Source of the DNA: SIG78 sp045585955
GTDB lineage: Bacteria > Verrucomicrobiota > Lentisphaeria > Victivallales > Victivallaceae
DNA: 64,000 nt
Direction of reading: 5' to 3'
Assembly: GCA_045585955.1 (NCBI GenBank)
Contig: JAZMZK010000010.1
Coordinates: forward strand, 1-64,000
Both the position numbers and the translations under genes were made by a program. The stretch's first letter is position 1; every line of letters begins with the position of its first letter. This document shows positions 56,445 through 64,000 of the stretch, piece after piece. Under the pieces are notes generated by a model. The model had not been told where the DNA came from, ran no database searches, and saw only the letters and a list, made by a program, of their open reading frames with translations.

Positions 56445-58742
56445 TTATTTATTTTTTTCTTTTTCCAGAGCTTTGAATTTTTCGGCATCTGCCATAGATA
56501 CACCGTTGATTACCATGCCATTATCCAGCTCGTCGGCGGTGCGGTTCTTCAAATCACGGAACAAGTTGCGTATATCCAGCAAACCACCCACCCAGAACCA
56601 GATGGATGTTACCAATGCCATAAACATCGGTACGATCAGAAATACGATCAAAAAGTATGTTCCCCACCACGCCGCCGGCCACGGATCAATGGCGTTCCAG
56701 ATCGCCACGGTCAGGAATGTGCCGCCGAAGGTGTAAACATAACTGTAAAGGAACAATCCCCACGAAATAAACTTGTCGCCTCTGGTGTGCATGGGCGTAA
56801 TTCCCGCCAGAGCAGTGAAGATGCGTTTGATGCTCCAGTTGGTTTCGGTCTTGACTGTGCCGTCAATATTGTAAATACCGCGGTGGAGCATCCGGTCAAG
56901 GTTGAACGGCTCTTTACAGGTGCATTTGGATACAACAATATAGAGTATCAGCGAAGTTATGATGTTTATAAAGTACCATTCGTAAGCGTTGATCGGTATC
57001 TTGTACGGATTCATCGTCCAGACAATGTAGGGATTGAACGGTCTGGAAATTGCCTCCAGAATATTGCCCACGCTTTCGGTCATACCGTTTGCCGCCAGTG
57101 CCGGGTAAATGACATCCGCCCAGTTGCGTTGTAATATTATATAGGTCAAAGCAAGGATCAACCCGGAAATCATACTTGTCCACGCCCCCTGTTTGGTACC
57201 GAATCTGCTGTAAAGCCCGAAAATCAGCACCGGGCCGCAACCACCCAGATAGACCGGCAGAACCGTCATGCGGAAGAGTTCAATATAGTCCATCTGGGCA
57301 AACGCCAGACAGCAGAATATAAAGAACAACCCCACAAAGATCGAACTGCCGCGTAAAAGCCAGATATGCAGTCTTGGGCTGGGGGCTTTTTTGAAAAACG
57401 GCAGTATCAGATCCTGTGCAATAGTCTGTGCCGAGCTGAATATGTAACTGTCGTCGGTGGAAACCATTGCCATAATCATCAGCAGAGCAAACAATCCGAG
57501 CATACCCGTACCCAGCAGATGCCGCATGGTTACCGAAACCATCTGCTGATGGTACAAACTGCGGAATTCCTGAACTTTGCCCTGCCCGCCGGGAACACTG
57601 GCAAGCACATTTTTTGCGGCCTCGATATAGGGTGTTTCCAGATTGGATTTTTTGCTCAAAGGTTTACCACTTGCCGGAACATGCGAGTGTTCGGGTATGG
57701 CGGCAAAAGCCGCAAGCATCTGCTGCTGAACTTTGGAATCTTTGACAATATCCTGTGCCACGCGTCCGGCAATTTCGGTACGGACATTTTTTGCAGTCAT
57801 GGCAAAGTCGTTATGATTGAGCAATACCATGATGCTCAAAGCGATCAATACATGCAGCAATATTCCGAGAAATCCCCGCCACTGCCCCAGCAGTGATGCC
57901 ATTTTCTGTTCATGCGGCGTCTTTGCCGCCCCGGAAGCTCCGCCGCCCAGCCAGGTGGCACGGTGCAGAAATGTTGTAGCCAGCGACACAACAATAGCAA
58001 ACAAGTTGAAGTCACGCACCTTGCTTATATCAAAGCTGTTGACAAAACTTTCGCCCGCCACGCGGTCGGAAAGCACCGGCAGTATCTGCGTACCCCAGTC
58101 AAATTTAAGCAGCAGAAATCCGCCCAGAAAAACCATGATCGGCACGCAAAGCAACCCCTGCAAAGTATCGGTCAGCACATTGGCCAGCGTGCCGCCACAG
58201 CAAATGAGTGTGATCGCCAGCGACATACAGCCGAACATCAGTACCACAAAGGTCGAAAAGGTTATACCCAGTATGCTGAAAGTTTCCGGTAAGCCCAGAA
58301 AATAGATGAAAAACCGTGCCGCCACTGCCGGCATGATCGAGTGTGCAAGCATTTCAGCCAGCACCCGGATAAAGGAAAAGTAAAAGCGGAAAGGTTTACT
58401 GCCGTAACGCATTTCCAGAAACTGCCCCACGCTTTGAGCTTTGGTCTCACGGAAACGGTAGATGCAATACCCCGACAAAGCCAGCGTAATAGTTATCGGC
58501 AAAAGCAAACGGTTCCAGAAATCGACCGCAAACCCCACGGCATATTTGCGTTCCACATAAGAAAGCACGCCAACAATACTTATACCGTTGGCAATATCGC
58601 CGATAGTCAGCAGATAACGCCCGCACAAACGCCCCGCCGAGAGAAAGTCCACCACACCGCGAATATATTTACGCGAGTAAAACCCCAACGCCATGACCCC
58701 GATCATCGGCACTATAAAAATTATGTAGTCAATCAATTTCAT
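56445..58742 (-). CDS. Sodium:solute symporter family transporter
   Basis: A 765-aa integral membrane protein of the SSS superfamily, with about 15 hydrophobic helices. N-terminal features are typical: IIFIVPMIGVMALGFYSRK, then DFLSAGRLCGRYLLTIGDIANGIS-like residues (kept short here as DFLSAGR and GDIANG) and FLEMRYGSKPFRFYF. It is longer than most members owing to a soluble insertion at about 330-410 (AAIPEHSHVPASGK; NVLASVPGGQGKVQ) and an extended C-terminus. Sugar, glycoside or carboxylate uptake coupled to sodium is likely given the operon. GntR regulator gene 30 bp upstream. Confidence 0.93.
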   Translation of the reverse strand: MKLIDYIIFIVPMIGVMALGFYSRKYIRGVVDFLSAGRLCGRYLLTIGDIANGISIVGVLSYVERKYAVGFAVDFWNRLLLPITITLALSGYCIYRFRETKAQSVGQFLEMRYGSKPFRFYFSFIRVLAEMLAHSIMPAVAARFFIYFLGLPETFSILGITFSTFVVLMFGCMSLAITLICCGGTLANVLTDTLQGLLCVPIMVFLGGFLLLKFDWGTQILPVLSDRVAGESFVNSFDISKVRDFNLFAIVVSLATTFLHRATWLGGGASGAAKTPHEQKMASLLGQWRGFLGILLHVLIALSIMVLLNHNDFAMTAKNVRTEIAGRVAQDIVKDSKVQQQMLAAFAAIPEHSHVPASGKPLSKKSNLETPYIEAAKNVLASVPGGQGKVQEFRSLYHQQMVSVTMRHLLGTGMLGLFALLMIMAMVSTDDSYIFSSAQTIAQDLILPFFKKAPSPRLHIWLLRGSSIFVGLFFIFCCLAFAQMDYIELFRMTVLPVYLGGCGPVLIFGLYSRFGTKQGAWTSMISGLILALTYIILQRNWADVIYPALAANGMTESVGNILEAISRPFNPYIVWTMNPYKIPINAYEWYFINIITSLILYIVVSKCTCKEPFNLDRMLHRGIYNIDGTVKTETNWSIKRIFTALAGITPMHTRGDKFISWGLFLYSYVYTFGGTFLTVAIWNAIDPWPAAWWGTYFLIVFLIVPMFMALVTSIWFWVGGLLDIRNLFRDLKNRTADELDNGMVINGVSMADAEKFKALEKEKNK

Positions 58743-58772
58743 ATTCGGTATTTCCTCCTTGTTTTTTTATAT

Positions 58773-59885
58773 TCAATTATTTTTCAAAGTATTTCCGGCA
58801 TGAAAAGTCCAGGGAATATCGTACTGCACACAAGTTTCGTTCTGCCGGATCAAATCCAAAAGCTTTTCGCCGGCGATCTTGCCGTAATTATACTTGCTGG
58901 GCAGCAGAATGCTTGAAATATTCATTCCTTCATAAACCGGCGGTCTGTCGCTTTCGTTTTCAATAAGCAACAGCGATATATCTTCCGGCACGCGGAGCTT
59001 ACGCTTCTGCAAAGCCCGCAATACGCCCGGGAGAAAACGGCTGCGGAAAACGGTCAGAATCTCGGGTTTTTCCGGCATGTTGAGCAATTCATCCAACGCT
59101 ATATCGTACTCAAGCTGTTGAGCTTGTTCGCTGATGGGTTTTTCAGAGCGGATATTGTAACAATTTGCAGCAATTGCCGCATTGCGGTATCCGCGGAAGA
59201 TGGCAGTACGCTGAAAATCCAGCTGACTGCTGCTGAAAACACCAAAGTTCCGGAATTTCTTTTTTATCAGAAATTTGAAAATATCCTCCACGCTGCGGTC
59301 CGAAATCTCTTCCACATAATTAAGCCGGGTGGAGTGATTGGGCTTTCCCATTACCATACACGGAATGATCTCCGGCAGCTGATATTTTATAACATCTTCC
59401 AGGAAATCTTCGCGGTTGGGCAGCAGCAGACCGGCAATATGAAAATGCCGGAGCCGGTCGCTCAAAGGAGTATCGCATGGAGCTATCGTAGTCAAAACAT
59501 AGCCGGAATTTTTCAGAGCCTCCAATGCCCCGGTAAAAAGCTGAAAAGTCGTGGGCGATATTTGCGGATCAAGCAACTCACGGTCTGACTTCAGCATCGG
59601 CAGATAAATACCGATATTGCGGCATCCCGGTTCCGGAATATATTTAAGATCCGGAGCAACAAATGTGCCGACACCGCGCCGCCGGATAATAAGTTTTTCA
59701 GCGGTAAGTAAATTCATAGCCTGCGAAACAGTATCTTTTGAAACATGGTAAATGCGGGCAAGTTCATCAGTAGGCGGCAGCTTTTCTCCGGGAGCGATTT
59801 CACCGGAGATGATCTGGCTGCGTAAAACATTTCTGACCGCTTTAAAGCGGCTGTTTACAATAAGGTATTCAGCGCAATTATGCAT
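58773..59885 (-). CDS. GntR-type HTH regulator with LacI-like sensor domain
   Basis: A 370-aa protein from the ATG at 59885 (MHNCAEYLIVNSRF). A longer frame to 60080 crosses a strong promoter and reads as nonsense. Winged-helix part: SQIISGEIAPGEKLPPTDEL, HVSKDTVSQAMNLL, RRRGVGTFVAP. The rest is a periplasmic-binding-protein fold as in LacI/AraR (NIGIYLPML; NFGVFSSSQLDFQRTAIFRG; PEDISLLLIENESDRPP; NISSILLPSKYNYGKIAGEKL). AraR-like regulators respond to sugars. First gene of the operon with SSS transporter, pseudopilin and GHL10 hydrolase. Confidence 0.9.
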   Translation of the reverse strand: MHNCAEYLIVNSRFKAVRNVLRSQIISGEIAPGEKLPPTDELARIYHVSKDTVSQAMNLLTAEKLIIRRRGVGTFVAPDLKYIPEPGCRNIGIYLPMLKSDRELLDPQISPTTFQLFTGALEALKNSGYVLTTIAPCDTPLSDRLRHFHIAGLLLPNREDFLEDVIKYQLPEIIPCMVMGKPNHSTRLNYVEEISDRSVEDIFKFLIKKKFRNFGVFSSSQLDFQRTAIFRGYRNAAIAANCYNIRSEKPISEQAQQLEYDIALDELLNMPEKPEILTVFRSRFLPGVLRALQKRKLRVPEDISLLLIENESDRPPVYEGMNISSILLPSKYNYGKIAGEKLLDLIRQNETCVQYDIPWTFHAGNTLKNN

Positions 59886-59927
59886 AATCCATCCCATAAA
59901 AGCATAACAAGAATTTACAGTGAACTG

Positions 59928-59956
59928 AATATAAGCAAAACCAAGGCAAATGTCAA
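59928..59956 (-). promoter_or_regulatory. Promoter of the GntR-SSS operon
   Basis: Minus strand TTGACA (59956-59951), 17-bp spacer, TATATT (59933-59928): nearly consensus. Predicted start near 59921, which places the regulator's start codon at 59885 and rules out the longer frame. CAGT-GA-ACTG (59918-59927) next to the -10 box is a small inverted repeat that could bind the regulator. Confidence 0.8.
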
Positions 59957-60107
59957 GGGTAGTTGGAATAAAAACAAAGATAAAATCCCCGATAATCCTT
60001 TTTTTCAGGATAATATAACGGAACATATAAAAAAGAGCAACTGAAATAAAAGATAAAAACGAAAAAAGGAGATTTGCCAAAGTAAACTATGCAATGAGTT
60101 GAATAAT

Positions 60108-60421
60108 CTCGTTCAGAGCATTTACATAGTTGTGGCGGCGGCTGTGATGCTGTGCATCCATCCGGATCATCCAGCGGATAAATCGGTGCGTTTTATGTCC
60201 CTTGCAGCATTCTGGTGTGCCGGTATGTTTAATTTTTTATGCTGCTTTTAAGGCAAACTGCCATGCGCAACGGACCCAACGGAATAGCATGGGCGATCAT
60301 TCAATCCGGTATGGTTGTGCCGTATAATTTATCTGCGGGAAAAATTGCCTTGCCGAGCCGGATTGCTTTTCTGCTCTGTATTATCGGCGTGATTCTTATG
60401 AGCCTCAAAAATCAGATTTAG
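60108..60421 (+). pseudogene. Frameshifted remnant of an EamA-like (DMT) transporter
   Basis: Frame one reads LVQSIYIVVAAAVMLCI, later FMSLAAFWCAGMFNFLCCF, and ends at a TAA (60249-60251). The next frame continues QTAMRNGPNGIAWAIIQSGM and ends FLLCIIGVILMSLKNQI. The two halves together look like the last third of a ten-helix drug/metabolite transporter (GPNGIAWAIIQSG region and terminal GVILMSL helix). The N-terminal two thirds, the start and part of the following helix are missing. The family call is by pattern only. Confidence 0.55.
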
Positions 60422-60459
60422 CTGCTGCTGCTGAACTCTACAAATACTCAAAAACAAAC

Positions 60460-61578
60460 TTATTGATGGATCTTCAAGATTTCAGCTGCGTTGCGCCAGA
60501 TTTTTTTTGCGATAAAATTCAGGTGTTTTACTGCTTCATCGCGTTTGTTTTCTGCCAGCATTTTCCGGGCTTTGGCTTGGGCTTTGGCGTACAAAGCCAT
60601 GGAGTCATTTTCAAACTTTATCCACTCTTCAGGCAGCGGCGATTCGAGTTTCAGCTTATCCAGCCTCGCAAAAGCAGTTGCCGACCATTTGCGGCTTTTC
60701 ATTATTGAAGGGATGCTTTTTACACAAATCGGGATCGGTATATAGATCGTGTGGCGGGGGTGGCCAACGGCAAAATAGGCGGTTGAAAGTATATCCGGAT
60801 ATTGTTTATCTATTTCAAAACTCGCTGCGGAGTTGGTTGTATTGCCGCAGACCGCACGTTTTAACGGTGATTTTTTCGGCATCTGGAAGTTGCGGGACAA
60901 GTTGAATATTTCAGGCAAAGTGATCTTGCCGTTGTTATCAATTATCTTATTCAAACCGGAAAACGCACTGTATTCACGGGCGCTGGCTTTGAGAAAACGC
61001 ATAACATCGCTTCTGACATATTTGAGCATATCGGGATTGCGCCAGTTGCTGGCGCGCACGGCATAGCCGGATTCATAACGCTGAACCGAACAGACTTTGG
61101 CGGTAATTTCACAAATATAACCCTCTTTTTGATCCATAAAAAGAAAAATAGAACCGCTTTTGCCATGCGAATAATTACCTTCGGCAATAAATTTCTTTAA
61201 TGCGGCAACTGCTTGCGCGGCATTGTCGCACGATTCAAGAACGGCACGGATAATTCCCTCGGTAGTTTTTTGGCCTTTGACATCGGGTGGATCAATACAT
61301 ACTTCTCCGCTGTTCATTACAGCGGCAAGCCCGGAAGCGTTCATCCCGCTGTTGGGACCGTTATTCCCCAGAGCCACCCATTTGCGCGGAGCATTATCCG
61401 GACTTATGGCAACGGTTATTTTCCGGGAAATAGAATCCCGGTTTTTATGGAGAATATGTGTGTTTTTTCCGGTCAGGTCAGAAAAAATCATCCAACTGGT
61501 ACAGCATTGAGCCTGCCAGGGCACAACAGCAAACAGCACAATAACATAAATGACAACAAACCATAATGATTTTTTCAT
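60460..61578 (-). CDS. Secreted C45/Ntn-type acyltransferase or amidase
   Basis: A 372-aa protein with a signal peptide ending near VPWQAQ. The sequence right after it, CCTSWMIFSDLTGKNTHILH, then KNRDS, has the nucleophile cysteine (C26) and the NRD motif of Ntn hydrolases related to acyl-CoA:6-APA acyltransferase (C45) and choloylglycine-type hydrolases. GNNGPNSGMNASGLAAVMNSG and AVRASNWRNPDM fit the family. Exported amide hydrolase; substrate unknown. No partner gene in the same operon. Confidence 0.85.
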   Translation of the reverse strand: MKKSLWFVVIYVIVLFAVVPWQAQCCTSWMIFSDLTGKNTHILHKNRDSISRKITVAISPDNAPRKWVALGNNGPNSGMNASGLAAVMNSGEVCIDPPDVKGQKTTEGIIRAVLESCDNAAQAVAALKKFIAEGNYSHGKSGSIFLFMDQKEGYICEITAKVCSVQRYESGYAVRASNWRNPDMLKYVRSDVMRFLKASAREYSAFSGLNKIIDNNGKITLPEIFNLSRNFQMPKKSPLKRAVCGNTTNSAASFEIDKQYPDILSTAYFAVGHPRHTIYIPIPICVKSIPSIMKSRKWSATAFARLDKLKLESPLPEEWIKFENDSMALYAKAQAKARKMLAENKRDEAVKHLNFIAKKIWRNAAEILKIHQ

Positions 61579-61849
61579 ATAAGCCCTGCTTTTGTTTCAT
61601 TATCAGGATGATTGGAAAAAGCGGGAAAAAATCCCCGCTTCGACACAAAAATTCTATCTACTGGCATATCATATCTTGCGTACCAGCATAGCCAGCGTGT
61701 TCCAACTTCTTGCGCCCAGATGCCCGGTGATGTTTTTTCCTCCGGAAGCAAGGGTTGCAGTGCAGTTGGTGACCAAAAAGTATTCAAACACTATACATTA
61801 TTATATTTTTTGACAAATTCAAATATAATCGTCATTTTTTTTGATTTTA
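61579..61849. other. Gene-free stretch upstream of the C45-like gene
   Basis: No supported gene. Small frames on both strands have no ribosome site, and one on the minus strand (61575-61787) needs a TTG start. Parts of it look coding-like (for instance SVFQLLAPRCPVMFFPP on the + strand) and may be a decayed gene, but no family was recognised. The AT-rich end (61780-61849) probably contains the C45 promoter; no box pair with good spacing was found. Confidence 0.4.
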
Positions 61850-61960
61850 GCTCTGTACCCAATAAGGGTCGGTACTTGAGGCGGGGAAAAAGACCTTTTC
61901 TCAAAAAGGTTTTTCCCTCTTCCCCAAGGCTCCCATATCAACCTTTATCGGTAACAAAGC
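61850..61960 (+). mobile_element. Short MITE-related element (111 bp)
   Basis: Left end GCTCTGTACCCAATAAGGGT equals the right terminus of the full-size copies read inwards. It continues with the GGTACTTGAGG and GGGGAAAAAGACC blocks, then ends in ATCAACCTTTATCGG and AACAAAGC, as in the variant at 22845. The central ATTTATCTATTT hairpin is absent. Flanks TTGATTTTA and AAAATCATA are not a direct duplication. Interpreted as a deletion derivative or hybrid. Confidence 0.6.
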
Positions 61961-62047
61961 AAAATCATAATATAACAAATTCATAAAAAACTCCTTCTTA
62001 TAATTGCTCCACAGAGCCGTTTTAGGGTATATTTCCCTTATTTTGCT

Positions 62048-62818
62048 TCAGCAGGAATAGGGTTTGTGATTGCGGTATTCGCTTAATGTTCTGCCGGTCA
62101 ACCTTTTGAAAAAGCGGCTGAAGGCGTATACATCACGGAATTCAAGTTGTTTGGCTATTTCTGTTAAACTCTTGTTGCTGGTCAGCAGCAGTCTTGCCGC
62201 AAAGTCGGCTCTGGTTTGGTCAAGGAAGTTTTTCAGCGGTATACCCGTTTCGTTATTGAAACGCAATGCTGCGTGTTTGCCCGTACAATTCATGAAATCA
62301 CCTACATCGCTGACCCGCACATCGCAGCCGCGGCGGGAATAGACAAATTCTTTGATCTGCCGGACAAAGTTGCTGGTACTGGACTTTTTTTCCTGAATTT
62401 CCATAATAAGGCGGTTGATCACCACGCTCAAAGCAGCATTGACTATACTCATGGAGGCCGACCGGCTCATGACCTTGGGCGACAACGATTCTGTGAGAAT
62501 AGCCGCAGCGTGCTGCAATATTTTTTCATCTGGCAGCACCATTACCGCATTGACACTCTCCGAGGCGGAAAATTTTACGCTCAACCATGAAGAACGGTTC
62601 TGCATATAATTAAAACAATGTTCCAAGCCGGGGGCTATGATAACCGTATCGCCGTGTTTGAAGTTGTGCAGCACCACCCCGGATTTTTCCTTTACCTGCA
62701 AAACACCATTGCCCTCAAAAATAAAATCCACCTGCCAGAATTCATGAGCGTGAAACAGGCGTGAAGTTTCGTAATTTTCCGGAATACTGCGGAATTGATG
62801 AAATAAATACTGCTCCAT
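62048..62818 (-). CDS. AraC family transcriptional regulator
   Basis: A 256-aa protein from the ATG at 62818 (MEQYLFHQFR; GAGGTG site); an upstream frame to 62875 has no site. The cupin-type sensor shows HAHEFWQVDFIFEGNGVLQV and FKHGDTVIIAPGLEHCF. Two HTH motifs follow: VGDFMNCTGKHAALRF and LTEIAKQLEFRDVYAFSRFF, ending KRLTGRTLSEYRNH. Divergent from the pseudopilin gene at 63140; the direct repeats in between are likely binding sites. Confidence 0.92.
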   Translation of the reverse strand: MEQYLFHQFRSIPENYETSRLFHAHEFWQVDFIFEGNGVLQVKEKSGVVLHNFKHGDTVIIAPGLEHCFNYMQNRSSWLSVKFSASESVNAVMVLPDEKILQHAAAILTESLSPKVMSRSASMSIVNAALSVVINRLIMEIQEKKSSTSNFVRQIKEFVYSRRGCDVRVSDVGDFMNCTGKHAALRFNNETGIPLKNFLDQTRADFAARLLLTSNKSLTEIAKQLEFRDVYAFSRFFKRLTGRTLSEYRNHKPYSC

Positions 62819-62879
62819 AAAACACCTCGCTTTTAAGATAATACCGCATTGAGATAATTGCAAGAATTTTTGCAATCAA

Positions 62880-62909
62880 TTTTTATCAGAAACCTCTTTT
62901 TATCAGAAA
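62880..62909. promoter_or_regulatory. Direct repeats, candidate AraC-type binding sites
   Basis: TTTTTATCAGAAA occurs at 62880-62892 and again at 62897-62909, 17 bp apart. TTTTGCAATCAA also occurs twice (62869-62880 region and 62985-62996 region). They lie in the 321-bp divergent gap (62819-63139) between the AraC gene and the pseudopilin gene, which otherwise contains only the + strand promoter. Confidence 0.5.
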
Positions 62910-63014
62910 AAACACCGCGTGTAAAACCCATTATATATAGTTGCAGAGAGCGGCAGTAACGGTGTAAAAATATCTATTGCGACATTTTGCAATCAAATAA
63001 ATATTTTTTTGCCA

Positions 63015-63043
63015 TTGATTTACATCCCGGAAAGCTGTATAAT
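63015..63043 (+). promoter_or_regulatory. Promoter of the last pseudopilin gene
   Basis: TTGATT (63015-63020), 17-bp spacer, TATAAT (63038-63043), about 96 bp before the ATG at 63140. Confidence 0.7.
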
Positions 63044-63139
63044 TATTGTCGAGTGATTTACGGCAGGTATTCTGTTTAAATCAAACCAAATTGAAAATAA
63101 ACCTTAAAAAATAAAACCACCTTAAAGAAAGGACCAAAA

Positions 63140-63883
63140 ATGAAAAAGTTTGAAACGCAAAATTCCGCCCATGGGCGGGTGAAGCACAGCTTCACCCTGA
63201 TCGAACTCCTCGTCGTTATCGCAATAATCGCGATTCTGGCGGCAATGCTGCTGCCGGCATTGAGTGCCGCCCGGGAGCGGGCAAGAAGTGCCAACTGCTT
63301 GAATTTGCTCAAACAAATGGCTCTTGCCAACATTATGTATGCCAACGATAACAAAGACTGTATCCCGAGCGGTTATCTCAAACAGGGTTCTGCCAGCGGC
63401 GTTTCGGCAATTTGGGCGGCTTATCTCTCCGGATACAATGAACACAAAAAGATTGATGGTCCGAGCCCTTACGGTGTAACTTGGTATAAATCTTTTGACT
63501 GTCCCTCCGCTGGCGATATAAGCTATGACAGTTATAAAGCCAAAGGTAAAAACTGGTACACAACCTACGCAATCAACCCGTTTTTGTACGATCATGTCAA
63601 CGGTAATGCTAATAATAACATAAATGGAAAAACTTTTATTATTACCAAAGCCAATGATCCTTCGGCAACAATGTTGATAACCGAAAACAAGGCTCCTGAT
63701 TCATACATTTACTGTAACGACTGGGGTCGCGTACCTTATTATCATGGCGTGAATGCCAACTTGAATTATCTGGATGGTCACAGCGAGGGGCACGATAAAA
63801 AATATTTCCAGCCTAACGGCGAAAGTTTCGCATCCGCCGACCATGCGAAATACATTCTCTGGAATCCCTTGTGTGACGATTAA
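63140..63883 (+). CDS. Pseudopilin-like H-X9-DG protein with long structured leader
   Basis: A 247-aa protein with AAAGGA upstream. Leader MKKFETQNSAHGRVKHS precedes FTLIELLVVIAIIAIL and ALSAARERARS. Exact H-X9-DG: H, GVNANLNYL, DG, then HSEGH. The leader codons contain two adjacent perfect inverted repeats (63165-63178 and 63177-63197), the second one including the codons of F and T. No secreted enzyme gene follows within the window; a terminator-like hairpin closes the window, so it may be monocistronic under the divergent AraC regulator. Confidence 0.93.
   Translation: MKKFETQNSAHGRVKHSFTLIELLVVIAIIAILAAMLLPALSAARERARSANCLNLLKQMALANIMYANDNKDCIPSGYLKQGSASGVSAIWAAYLSGYNEHKKIDGPSPYGVTWYKSFDCPSAGDISYDSYKAKGKNWYTTYAINPFLYDHVNGNANNNINGKTFIITKANDPSATMLITENKAPDSYIYCNDWGRVPYYHGVNANLNYLDGHSEGHDKKYFQPNGESFASADHAKYILWNPLCDD
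63165..63197. repeat. Two adjacent perfect inverted repeats inside pseudopilin leader codons
   Basis: CCGCCCATGGGCGG (63165-63178) is a perfect 14-bp palindrome. GGGTGAAGC (63177-63185), loop ACA, GCTTCACCC (63189-63197) is a perfect 9-bp stem. They overlap by two bases. The second ends inside the conserved TTCACC codons of the prepilin motif. Confidence 0.9.
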
Positions 63884-63920
63884 GCTGTTGTAAACAACGA
63901 TGAAAAATAGAGATTTGACT

Positions 63921-64000
63921 GCACGGGTATTGAATTTGCCCGTGCGGGGTATTACTACGCTTAAAAGCTCTTACTCCTGCGGTAATGAGCGGGAGTTTTA
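63921..64000 (+). terminator. Two hairpins after the last pseudopilin gene
   Basis: GCACGGG (63921-63927) pairs with CCCGTGC (63939-63945). ACTCCTGC (63973-63980) pairs with GCGGGAGT (63989-63996, one G-T), followed by TTTA at the window edge. The second hairpin looks like a rho-independent terminator whose T run is cut off by the window end. Confidence 0.55.

Noticed and set aside
61575..61787. 70-aa minus-strand frame overlapping the C45 start by ATGA
   Set aside because: It needs a TTG start without a ribosome site and shows no family features; the overlap is probably accidental.
1..64000. tRNA or rRNA genes
   Set aside because: No TTCRA-type T-arm with matching acceptor stem and no rRNA-like blocks were noticed by eye; a covariance-model scan would be decisive.

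Overview
The window looks like a chromosomal piece of a Lentisphaerota (Victivallis-like) bacterium. This is an inference from content: eight genes for pseudopilin-like proteins with the near-invariant FTLIELLVVIAIIAIL start and, mostly, an H-X9-DG C-terminal motif; many large secreted glycan-active proteins; several LacI/AraC/GntR regulators; and no SusC/SusD pairs. No rRNA or tRNA gene was recognised, so the placement rests on protein families only.

Layout. (1) 1-781: 3' part of a pseudopilin gene and a weak terminator. (2) 782-16539: a LacI-type regulator divergent from an eight-gene + strand operon (LamG protein, 1129-aa glycosidase-like protein, pseudopilin, CBM9-like/F5-8C protein, second LamG protein, 1399-aa multidomain protein, pseudopilin, DUF4434-like barrel) closed by a strong terminator. 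(3) 16561-21774: promoter with LacI operator, LacI regulator, pseudopilin, and a 1139-aa paralogue of the 1129-aa protein. (4) 21854-27895: core block accD, SRP RNA, rph, dnaX, ybaB, recR, then about 790 bp without a gene holding a 10-bp phased inverted repeat array, a 6S-like structured RNA candidate and a MITE. (5) 27896-30848: tandem amidohydrolases and ispD, with another MITE. (6) 30892-44557: a pectin/rhamnogalacturonan-like region with LacI, AXE1-type esterase, GH4, PocR-AraC regulator, two Gfo/Idh/MocA enzymes, PL26-like lyase, PatB-type aminotransferase, pseudopilin and FAD oxidoreductase. (7) 44738-52454: MBL hydrolase, polysaccharide pyruvyl transferase-like protein, AraC regulator, then pseudopilin, CBM9/DUF4091 protein and SASA esterase. 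(8) 52455-60421: a degraded glycosyltransferase, then a minus-strand operon GntR, SSS transporter, pseudopilin, GHL10 hydrolase, and an EamA-like pseudogene. (9) 60460-64000: secreted C45-like Ntn hydrolase, short repeat element, AraC regulator and a divergent pseudopilin.

How it may work together. Almost every glycan operon carries one pseudopilin gene next to a large signal-peptide protein and a dedicated one-component regulator. The simplest reading is that each operon makes its own substrate-specific secreted enzymes plus a pseudopilin-like partner for a type II secretion or surface-assembly machine encoded elsewhere. That coupling is inferred, not shown.

Main oddities: paired inverted repeats inside the leader codons of two pseudopilin genes; a MITE family with 9-bp target duplications; helically phased TACGGAC/GTCCGTA arrays; two promoters with operators sharing the centre AACGAT, one of them an orphan pointing antisense into a LacI gene; and a G10 tract inside the PL26-like gene.
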